DNA from: Bacteroidota bacterium
GTDB lineage: Bacteria > Bacteroidota > Rhodothermia > Rhodothermales > Salinibacteraceae
DNA: 43,649 nucleotides
Assembly: GCA_009908725.1 (NCBI GenBank)
Contig: JAAAOT010000270.1
Location: 1-43,649 of the forward strand
Direction: 5' to 3'
The notes below the pieces were generated by a model that searched no databases, was not told where the DNA came from, and saw nothing but the letters and a program-made list of their open reading frames with translations. The position numbers and the translations under genes were made by a program. Below are positions 34,290 through 41,838 of the stretch, in pieces (the stretch's first letter is position 1; the number at the start of each line of letters is the position of its first letter).

Positions 34290-34362
34290 GTTTCCGATCC
34301 GCCGCGCCGGCCCCGACGGGCTGCCGGCTCGCGCTCCGCTTCTCCCGATCCGGTGATCCCGC

Positions 34363-36186
34363 ATGCTGTTTATCGACTACGCCATCGTGGTGGTGTACCT
34401 GATCGCCCTCATCGGGATCGGGCTCTACCTGCAGCGAAAGGCGGGCACCAGCATCGGGCACTTCTTTCTCGGGGACAACAAGATGCCGTGGTGGGCACTC
34501 GGCGCGTCGGGGATGGCGTCGAACCTCGACGTGTCGGGGACGATGATCATCGCGGCGCTGATCTACGCGCTCGGCGTGCAGGGCTTCTATATCGAGATCC
34601 GGGGCGGCGTGGTGCTGCTCCTGGCCTTCTTCATGATCACGATGGGGAAGTGGAACCGCCGGGCGAAGGTGATGACGCTCGCGGAGTGGATGGAGTACCG
34701 CTTCGGGACCGGCCTTCAGGGGCAGGCGGCGCGCGTCCTCGCGGCGATCGCCAACCTCGCGTTCGCGATCGCGACGGTGACGTACTTCGCGCAGGGCGCC
34801 GGCATCTTCCTCGGCGAGATCCTCGGCATCTCCGCGGATGCGGCGGCCATCGGCATGATCGCGCTCGCCTCGATCTACACCATCGCGAGCGGGCTCTACG
34901 GCGTCGTCTACACCGACGTCTTCCAGGGCTTTTTCGTGTTCGGCGCGATCGTATACGTCATCTACCTCGTGATGACCGGCTACCCGATTCCGCAGGAGTT
35001 CGCCGTCTCCGTCCCGATGGGCGACGGCAGTTTCCGGGAGATCCTGACGACGCGGGAGGCGTGGACGGACGTCATCCCTGACTGGAAGAAAGACCTTCCG
35101 GGCACCTACGGGCAGTACAGCCTCTTCGGCATCGGCATCCTGTTTTACCTGATTCGCTCGTGCATCGACGGCATGAGCGGGACGGGCGGCTACGTGATCC
35201 AGCGGTTCTACGCAGCGAAAAACGAACGGGAGGCGGGTCTGCTGAGCATGTTCTGGATCCTCCTGCTGTCGCTTCGGTGGCCCTTTGTGATCAGTATCGC
35301 CATCATGGGGATCTCCTACGGTGCGTCGAATCAGGTCATCGCGAACCCGGAGGAAGTTCTCCCGATCGTGATTCTCGAAATGATTCCGACCGGATTAAAA
35401 GGATTGCTCGTGGCGGGGCTTATCGCGGCCGCGATGTCGACCTTCGACTCGGTCGTCAATGCCGGAGCGGCCTACTGGGTGCGCGACATCTACCAGCGCT
35501 TCCTGAAGCCGGATGCGACGGAGAAACGTCTGGTCTGGCATTCTCGCGCGGCCACCGCGGTGATCGTTGTCGTCGGGATGCTATCGACCTACGCGTTCGA
35601 GAGTCTGAACGACGTGTGGGGATGGCTCACGATGGGTCTCGGCACCGGGCTGATCGTACCCCAGATGATCCGGTGGTACTGGTGGCGCTTCAACGGGTAC
35701 GGCTACGCCGGGGGAACCGTCATCGGCATGTCGCTCGCCATACTTCAGCAGATATTCCTTCCCGAGCTATCCGAGCTCTGGATTTTCGTTGGTATCGGGT
35801 CGATCACATTTATCGCCTGCATCGTGATCGCACTGATGACCCCACCGACCGACGAGGAGGTGCTCGACGAGTTCTACCGGGAGACGAAGCCGTTCGGTTT
35901 CTGGAACGCCGTACGGGACAAGATCGATGCGCTGGAGATCAAGGAGGTGAAGAAGGAAAACCGCCGCGACATCGCCGGGCTTTTCCTGGCCGTGCCGTGG
36001 CAGCTGGTGCTGTTCCTCACGACGATGATGTTCGTGACGCGGGAGTGGGACGTCTTCTTTGTGCTGCTGGCGGTGCTTGTCGCGTTGAGCGTGGCGCTCT
36101 ACCTCGTCTGGTACCGCCATCTGCCGGGTGCGGTCGATCTTGCGACAACGATGGACCCCCCTGAAGCCGAGCGAGCGCAGTCCTGA
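34363..36186 (+). CDS. Sodium:solute symporter (SSS family)
   Basis: A 607-residue inner-membrane transporter of the sodium:solute symporter family, which couples Na+ entry to uptake of sugars, amino acids, or sialic acid-like compounds. About 14 hydrophobic helices are visible. Family motifs are IGIGLYLQRKAGTSIGHFFLGDNKMPWWALGASGMASNLD near the N-terminus, GLYGVVYTDVFQGF after TM5, and LKGLLVAGLIAAAMSTFDSVVNAGAAYWVRDIYQRFLKP, the sodium-site signature region. A short acidic tail ends the chain. The ATG at 34363 gives a normal N-terminus. It sits between the two SusC-SusD-GHL10 triads, so it is the probable cytoplasmic-membrane step for the product released from the glycan. From here to the window end the GC content looks higher than in the susC1-susD1 part. 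Confidence 0.94.
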   Translation: MLFIDYAIVVVYLIALIGIGLYLQRKAGTSIGHFFLGDNKMPWWALGASGMASNLDVSGTMIIAALIYALGVQGFYIEIRGGVVLLLAFFMITMGKWNRRAKVMTLAEWMEYRFGTGLQGQAARVLAAIANLAFAIATVTYFAQGAGIFLGEILGISADAAAIGMIALASIYTIASGLYGVVYTDVFQGFFVFGAIVYVIYLVMTGYPIPQEFAVSVPMGDGSFREILTTREAWTDVIPDWKKDLPGTYGQYSLFGIGILFYLIRSCIDGMSGTGGYVIQRFYAAKNEREAGLLSMFWILLLSLRWPFVISIAIMGISYGASNQVIANPEEVLPIVILEMIPTGLKGLLVAGLIAAAMSTFDSVVNAGAAYWVRDIYQRFLKPDATEKRLVWHSRAATAVIVVVGMLSTYAFESLNDVWGWLTMGLGTGLIVPQMIRWYWWRFNGYGYAGGTVIGMSLAILQQIFLPELSELWIFVGIGSITFIACIVIALMTPPTDEEVLDEFYRETKPFGFWNAVRDKIDALEIKEVKKENRRDIAGLFLAVPWQLVLFLTTMMFVTREWDVFFVLLAVLVALSVALYLVWYRHLPGAVDLATTMDPPEAERAQS

Positions 36187-36277
36187 CAACTCAAGATGTG
36201 CCCCCAAGACTCTCCATTCGTTGACTCAACAGTGGCTCTCCGCGCTTTTAGTTTCCTAAACGTACTCGGTACCGCTC

Positions 36278-36622
36278 ATGATGAAGCGCCGTGACTTTCT
36301 CCGTAACGCAGGGCTCGGCCTGGCCGGGCTCGCGGCCCGACCGTACGTTCACGGTCCATGGTTTCAGGGGCGGGCGTCCCGAGAAACCGACATCGTGATC
36401 TTCGGCGGCGGTGCGGGCGGCCTCTGCGCCGGAATCCAGGCCGCCCGGCAAGGGGCAGAGGTGGTCGTCCTGGAGCCGTCGCCCTGGGTGGGCGGCATGC
36501 TGACCGCCGCGGGCGTGAGCGCGCTGGACGGCAACAAGTACGGCGCCGGCGGCGGGCTCGTCCACGACCGTCCTGGCCGTGTGTCCGGCTCTGAACACTC
36601 CGTTCTCGCGTTTGCGTCATGA
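36278..36622 (+). pseudogene. Truncated FAD-dependent oxidoreductase (N-terminal remnant)
   Basis: The 114-residue open frame begins with a twin-arginine signal (MMKRRDFLRNAGLGLAGLAA) and then the FAD-binding Rossmann motif DIVIFGGGAGGLCAGIQAARQGAEVVVLEPSPWVGGMLTAAGVSALDGN, as in PF12831-type FAD oxidoreductases. After about residue 92 the similarity stops; full proteins of the family are several hundred residues long. No continuation was found in the other frames before susC2. It is therefore the stub of a gene whose 3' part is lost, 91 bp after the symporter. A functional short protein of this kind seems unlikely. Confidence 0.75.
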
Positions 36623-36629
36623 GGAGGAG

Positions 36630-36643
36630 TGGAAGCGCTTTCC
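36630..36643 (+). promoter_or_regulatory. AAGCGCTT-type operator before susC2
   Basis: TGGAAGCGCTTTCC is a near-perfect palindrome around AAGCGCTT; its first 11 bases are the same as in the two sites upstream of susC1. It lies about 300 bp before the susC2 start, right after the oxidoreductase remnant. Confidence 0.65.
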
Positions 36644-36814
36644 GCTCCCGTTCCCCCGCGTACCGATGTCACGGATTCACGAAGCGTGCCCATTTCAAAT
36701 GCGTGCAACATCCCCTACCGGTACTATGCGCTCAGTCCCTATGCGCTCGGTCTCTGTGCGCGGAGTACGATCTGCATTCATGGGCGGGAAACCTTCGCGA
36801 TGATGTAGTATCCT

Positions 36815-36874
36815 GGATGGTGATGCAGCAACTTGCATGGTGATGCAGCTTCCTGCATTTCGATGCAGGCTCCT
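36815..36874. repeat. Three 20-bp tandem repeats upstream of susC2
   Basis: Three consecutive 20-bp units (36815-36834, 36835-36854, 36855-36874) share the pattern G-ATG-TGATGCAG, e.g. GCATGGTGATGCAGCTTCCT in the second. A shorter 15-bp repeat (ATGCGCTCGGTCTCT type) lies at about 36726-36756. The rest of the 36623-36910 gap contains no gene I can support. Confidence 0.75.
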
Positions 36875-36940
36875 TCTACCGATGAGTGTTGACCTGACCC
36901 GACTAGTACGATGCCCGCCAGCACGATGCCCGCCAGTACG

Positions 36941-39900
36941 ATGAAATCCACCTGGACGCTGAGCGCCTGGCTCGGCCCCCTTCTCCTGTTACTGCTCTCA
37001 TCGCCGACGCATGCGCAGGCCGACCGCGACATCTCGGGGCGGGTGACCGGCGCCGTCACGGGAGAGACGCTGCCCGGCGTGAACGTTTTTGTGCCTGAAA
37101 CCACACTCGGCACGGCCACCGGCCCCGACGGGACCTACTCGCTGTCGGTACCCGAGACCGCCGACTCGCTCGCGTTTTCGTACGTAGGATACGTGACGCA
37201 GACGGTCGCCATCGCGGGGCGATCGCAGATCGATGTCGTTCTGCGTCCGGCCACGCTCGAGGCAGAAGAGCTGGTCGTGACTGCCCTTGGAATCGAGCGG
37301 GAGTCGCGCACGATTGGGTACTCGGTCCAGGAGGTCGACGGGGCCGAGGTTGCTGAGGCGGCCGAACTGAACGTCGTTAACGCCCTGCAGGGGCAGCTCG
37401 CCGGGGTGCAGGTGCAGCCCTCGGCAACCGGACCCGGTGGCTCGTCCCGCATCGTCATTCGCGGCGCTCGTTTTCTCGGGTCGAGCAACGACCCGCTGAT
37501 CGTCGTGGACGGCGTCCCGATCCAGGGCGGTGGGCGGCAGCAGACCGGTGTCTTCGGCGGGTTTGACTACGGAGGCGGCATCGGCGACATTGACCCGAAC
37601 AACATCGCGAGCCTCACGGTGCTTCGAGGCGGTAACGCCGCCGCGCTCTACGGCTCGCGGGGAGCCAACGGGGCCATCGTCATCGAGACGAAGAAAGGAA
37701 CGCAAGAGACGGAAGTCACCGTCACCTCGCAGACGACCGCCGGCGAGCCCCTCGTGCTGCCCGACCTGCAGAACGAGTACGGACGTGGAAGCAACGGAGC
37801 GCTGGTTGAAGGAAGCGACGGCGTCCTCACCGTTCCGTCCGGCGACATCAGCTGGGGACCGCGCATGGAGGGGCAGGACGTGCGCGACTGGACCGGGGAG
37901 GTCCGACCCTACAGCGCTCAGCCCGATAACGTCGAGGATCTCTTCGACACGTCGTACAGCACCAACAACAGCATCTCGTTCTCGACCGGCAACGAAGTGG
38001 CCACCGCCCGTGCCTCCATCTCGAATCTGCAGAGCGCGGGCACGCTGCCCGGCAACGAACTCGACCGGACGAACCTCTCCCTGGCCACCTCGGCCGACCT
38101 CTCGGATCGCTTCACGATCGACGGGCGCGTCGGCTACGTCACCCAGTCCGCCTTTAACCGGGCCAATGTGGCGAAAAGTCCCGACAACGTGGTCTACAAC
38201 GCCTACTACTTTCCCCGGAACCTGCGGACTGACGACCTCCAGACCTTTCAGACGAGTGAGGCCGCGCCGCGTCTCTGGCTGGACGAGTCGGCGCCCGACT
38301 TTTCAACTCGCAACAACCCCTTCTGGTCGGTCAACCTGAACACAAACGAAGACGAGCGGCGGCGGGTCATCGGCTACCTGCGCCTCGGATACGACTTCAC
38401 GGACTGGCTCGACGGCTTCGTTCGGGCGGGGACCGACTACAACACGCTCCGCCGAGAAGTGCGGGTCGCTTCGCGCACCAGCTACAAGGTGGCGCAGTGC
38501 GGGCCGGACGGTACCCGGCGCTGCGGAGAGTACCGAGCTGAGCAGACGGCGAGCCAGCAGACGACCTTTGACGCGCTTGTCAACGCCGAGCGCGAGCTGA
38601 CGGACGACTTCAGCGGGCGTCTCGGCCTCGGTGGCGAGTGGCGTTTCGAGCGCGGGGAAACGACCGGGACGTCGGGCAGCGGCCTCAGCATCCCGAACTT
38701 CTTCACGACCGGGAATCTGACGTCTCCGACGCCGGTCTACGGCTTCAGCGAGAAAGAGGTGCGGTCACTCTACGCGCTCCTCACCCTCCGCTTCCGCGAC
38801 TACCTTTTCCTCGACGTCACGGCCCGGAACGAGTGGTCGTCGACGCTTCCCGAGGACAACAACGCCTACTTCTATCCCTCGGCGACCGCCGGATTTATCT
38901 TCTCCGACATCTGGGCGCCGTCCTGGCTGAGCTTCGGGAAGTTTCGGGCATCGATCGCCCGCGTGGGAAGCGACACCTTCCCGTACCGTACTCTCCTGGA
39001 ATACAACGTGCAGGGCCAGGGCCACGCCGGGCAGTCGTTCGGAAGCGTGCAGGTTGCGCTTCCAGGCGTCGACCTGAAGCCGGAAATCACGACGTCGATC
39101 GAGATGGGCATCGAACTTGAGTTTCTCGAAGGCCGGTTCGCCTTCTCCAGCACCTACTACCGGACGAACACGCGCGATCAGATTCTGGATCTCCCGATTC
39201 CACCGACGTCCGGATGGCGGAGCGGCATCGTCAATGCCGGCAGCGTGCGTAACCAGGGCGTCGAACTGCGCCTCGACGCGGCGGCGGTCGACAGGAAAGA
39301 CTTTCAGTGGGACTTTGGGGTTAACTGGGCAACCAACGCCTCGGAGATCGTCGAGCTGACCGATGACATCGACACCTACGAGCTGTCCTCGGAGCTCGGC
39401 GTTACGATCGAGGCGCGTGCGGGCGAGCCGTTCGGCCAGATTTATGGCACCGCCTACGAGCGCACGGACGACGGCCGGCGGATTATCGACGGGGACGGAC
39501 TCCCGGTCGCGACGCCGTCCGATTCCCTCTCGCTACTCGGGAACTTCCAGGCCGACTGGTCGGGCGGCATCTCCAACACGTTCCGCTACAAGGGCATCGG
39601 CCTGAGCGTCCTCGTCGATTTCCAGCGAGGCGGCGACATCTTCTCGCTCTCGAACGCGGTCGCCGCCCAGCAGGGAACCGCTGCCTTCACGGTTGAGGGG
39701 CGCGAGGCATTCTACAACGGCGACGGGGGCCTCGTCGCCGACGGTGTGGTAAACACGGGGACCGAAGAGAGTCCCGCATACGAAGAAAACACGCAGGCCG
39801 TCGATCCGCAGGCGTACTGGACGCGCGTCGGGGGAGAGAACGGTATCACGGAAGAGTTCGTCTACGACGCCAGCTTCGTCAAGCTGCGACAAGTGACGCT

Positions 39901-40114
39901 GAGCTACCGGCTCCCCCCGAGCTGGGTGCAGCCGGCCTTCCTGCAATCGGCCCGCGTCTCGATCTTCGGGCGCAACCTCGCTTACCTGTTCAAGAATACG
40001 CCTGGCTTCGACCCGGAGTCGACGTACAGCACGGCGCTCACGAACCAGGGCCGCGAGGCCTTCGCATATCCGCCCACCCGCAGCATCGGGTTTAGCCTCA
40101 ATCTCACGCTGTAG
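36941..40114 (+). CDS. SusC/RagA family TonB-linked outer-membrane transporter (SusC2)
   Basis: A 1057-residue SusC-type receptor, paralogous to SusC1. The ATG at 36941 opens a compact signal peptide (MKSTWTLSAWLGPLLLLLL, cut near THAQA). Two earlier ATGs at 36911 and 36926 come from a 15-bp tandem duplication that would add MPAST twice and are less likely starts. A CarboxypepD_reg-like domain (ISGRVTGAVTGETLPGVNVFV) is followed by the plug with TGPGGSSRIVIRGARFL, LIVVDGVPIQGGGRQQ and LTVLRGGNAAALYGSRGANGAIVIETKKG. The barrel ends in PTRSIGFSLNLTL. The AAGCGCTT operator and 20-bp repeats lie upstream. susD2 starts 95 bp downstream. It probably takes up a ligand related to that of SusC1. Confidence 0.93.
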   Translation: MKSTWTLSAWLGPLLLLLLSSPTHAQADRDISGRVTGAVTGETLPGVNVFVPETTLGTATGPDGTYSLSVPETADSLAFSYVGYVTQTVAIAGRSQIDVVLRPATLEAEELVVTALGIERESRTIGYSVQEVDGAEVAEAAELNVVNALQGQLAGVQVQPSATGPGGSSRIVIRGARFLGSSNDPLIVVDGVPIQGGGRQQTGVFGGFDYGGGIGDIDPNNIASLTVLRGGNAAALYGSRGANGAIVIETKKGTQETEVTVTSQTTAGEPLVLPDLQNEYGRGSNGALVEGSDGVLTVPSGDISWGPRMEGQDVRDWTGEVRPYSAQPDNVEDLFDTSYSTNNSISFSTGNEVATARASISNLQSAGTLPGNELDRTNLSLATSADLSDRFTIDGRVGYVTQSAFNRANVAKSPDNVVYNAYYFPRNLRTDDLQTFQTSEAAPRLWLDESAPDFSTRNNPFWSVNLNTNEDERRRVIGYLRLGYDFTDWLDGFVRAGTDYNTLRREVRVASRTSYKVAQCGPDGTRRCGEYRAEQTASQQTTFDALVNAERELTDDFSGRLGLGGEWRFERGETTGTSGSGLSIPNFFTTGNLTSPTPVYGFSEKEVRSLYALLTLRFRDYLFLDVTARNEWSSTLPEDNNAYFYPSATAGFIFSDIWAPSWLSFGKFRASIARVGSDTFPYRTLLEYNVQGQGHAGQSFGSVQVALPGVDLKPEITTSIEMGIELEFLEGRFAFSSTYYRTNTRDQILDLPIPPTSGWRSGIVNAGSVRNQGVELRLDAAAVDRKDFQWDFGVNWATNASEIVELTDDIDTYELSSELGVTIEARAGEPFGQIYGTAYERTDDGRRIIDGDGLPVATPSDSLSLLGNFQADWSGGISNTFRYKGIGLSVLVDFQRGGDIFSLSNAVAAQQGTAAFTVEGREAFYNGDGGLVADGVVNTGTEESPAYEENTQAVDPQAYWTRVGGENGITEEFVYDASFVKLRQVTLSYRLPPSWVQPAFLQSARVSIFGRNLAYLFKNTPGFDPESTYSTALTNQGREAFAYPPTRSIGFSLNLTL

Positions 40115-40209
40115 TCCTCCTGCTGTAGTCGTCCTTCCGCTGTATACGCGGCGGCTTGCCTCCCGCGTCGCATTCTCCATTGCTGTTCCATCCCGACATG
40201 CACGATCCA

Positions 40210-41766
40210 ATGTCGAATTCCACCCCGTCTCGCCTTCTCGTGTTCGTCTGTGCGATGCTGCTCGTCGTGCCGACCGTCTTCAGCGCGTGCGACTTCGGGT
40301 CGATCAACGACGATCCGACGTCTCCGAACACGATCGACCCGAACCTCCTCTTTACGCGGTCGATCGTCTACGGCACGCTCCGTTACGATGTCTACCAGCG
40401 CAGCCAGCACCTCTTCGGCAACATGTACGCGCAGTACGTCGCCAACCTCGTCCCGAACTTCCCGACGGATCGCTACGAAACCGGAGGAGCGTACGACGAC
40501 TGGGCACAGGCCTTCTGGAACACCTCGTACGCCGCCTTCGGAGGGGTGGCCAATGTCGGGGAGAACGTGAGCAACCCGGGCATCAACATCCAGCAGGCGA
40601 TCGAGCTGACGCAGGGCGATCCGCAGCTCGTCAACAAGACGGCTATCGCGCGCATCTGGAAGGTGTGGCTCCTGCATCGCGTGACGGACACCTGGGGCGA
40701 CGTGCCGTACAGCGAGGCGTTTCAGGGCGACGAAGGCAACCGGACGCCGGCGTACGACCCGCAGGAGGCGATCTACCGCGACATGCTGTCGACCCTCGAG
40801 GAGGCCGTGGATGCCATCGACCCCTCCATCACGCAGGCCGGATTCCGGTTCGGCGATGCCGACGTGCTCTTCGAGGATGACCTGACGAAGTGGCGCCGGT
40901 TCGCCAACTCGCTGCGCCTGCGTCTCGCCATTCGCGCCTCGGAAGCCGCGCCCGACCTGGCGGAAGATCACGTCCGGGACGTGCTCTCGGGCGGCGAGGT
41001 GATGCAGAGCAACGACGACTCCGCCCGCCTCGTCATGGGCACGGCGGAAGGCGAGTTCGTCAACACGAACCCGCTCTCGATCATCGCGGGCTTCGGGGAC
41101 GACCGCGTGAGCGCACTCGCCGTGCAGATTCTGAGCGACCGCAACGACCCGCGTATCGGCGAGATCGCCGACACGACGATCACGTTTCCCCGCGATGGCG
41201 TCCTCTACCGCGGGCTGCCGAACGGACTCAGCGCGGCCGAGCTCAACGGCATCCAGTCGTTCCGCTACTCGCGCATCGGCGACCGCTTCCGGGAGCCCGA
41301 CTATCCGGTGTCAGTGATCCTGTACCCGGAGGTCGAGTTTCTCCGCGCCGAGGCCGCCCTCCGTGGGTGGACGTCCACGACGGCGCAGGAGCACTACGAG
41401 GCGGGCATCCGCGCCTCCCTCGCGATGTACGGCATCGAGGATCCGGTCACCGTCGACGCGTACCTGCAGGAGCCGAACGTCGCGTGGCCGGCGTCGGGCA
41501 GTTTCGAGGACCGGCTCGAGGCGATCATCACGCAGAAGTGGATCGCGATCTACACGCAGGGCTTCGAGGCATGGGCCGAGCACCGGCGCACCGGCTACCC
41601 CGACCTTCTCCCGATCTCCGGACAGGGCGCCACGGGCGGTGAGGTCCCGACCCGGATCCTCTATCCGAACGTCGAGCGCACGCTCAACACCGCCAACGTC
41701 AACGCGGCCGCCCAGCGCATCGGCGGAGACAGCCCCACAACCCGTGTCTGGTGGGACGTCGACTAG
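40210..41766 (+). CDS. SusD/RagB family lipoprotein (SusD2)
   Basis: A 518-residue surface lipoprotein partnering SusC2. The ATG at 40210 (MSNSTPS) gives a lipobox VFSAC with Cys at about 27, followed by DFGSINDDPTSPNTIDPNLLFTRS. The SusD scaffold reads IQQAIELTQGDPQLVNKTAIARIWKVWLLHRVTDTWGDVPYSEAFQGDE, almost the same wording as SusD1, then YDPQEAIYRDMLSTL, LFEDDLTKWRRFANSLRLRLAIRAS, LPNGLSAAELNG and IITQKWIAIYTQGFEAWAEHRRTGYPDL. The start at 40198 or 40156 is possible but lacks a cleaner signal. It lies between susC2 and the second GHL10 gene, mirroring the first triad. Confidence 0.93.
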   Translation: MSNSTPSRLLVFVCAMLLVVPTVFSACDFGSINDDPTSPNTIDPNLLFTRSIVYGTLRYDVYQRSQHLFGNMYAQYVANLVPNFPTDRYETGGAYDDWAQAFWNTSYAAFGGVANVGENVSNPGINIQQAIELTQGDPQLVNKTAIARIWKVWLLHRVTDTWGDVPYSEAFQGDEGNRTPAYDPQEAIYRDMLSTLEEAVDAIDPSITQAGFRFGDADVLFEDDLTKWRRFANSLRLRLAIRASEAAPDLAEDHVRDVLSGGEVMQSNDDSARLVMGTAEGEFVNTNPLSIIAGFGDDRVSALAVQILSDRNDPRIGEIADTTITFPRDGVLYRGLPNGLSAAELNGIQSFRYSRIGDRFREPDYPVSVILYPEVEFLRAEAALRGWTSTTAQEHYEAGIRASLAMYGIEDPVTVDAYLQEPNVAWPASGSFEDRLEAIITQKWIAIYTQGFEAWAEHRRTGYPDLLPISGQGATGGEVPTRILYPNVERTLNTANVNAAAQRIGGDSPTTRVWWDVD

Positions 41767-41838
41767 TGCCGGTTCTTGTCCATCCCCTCGCGCTATCGCC
41801 CGCCTCCGCTCCTTCCCCACTGCTTCCGCGACCGACCG

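Noticed and set aside
36815-36874. Three 20-bp repeats as a small CRISPR array
   Set aside because: The units are directly adjacent with no unique spacers, they diverge from each other, and no cas gene is present.
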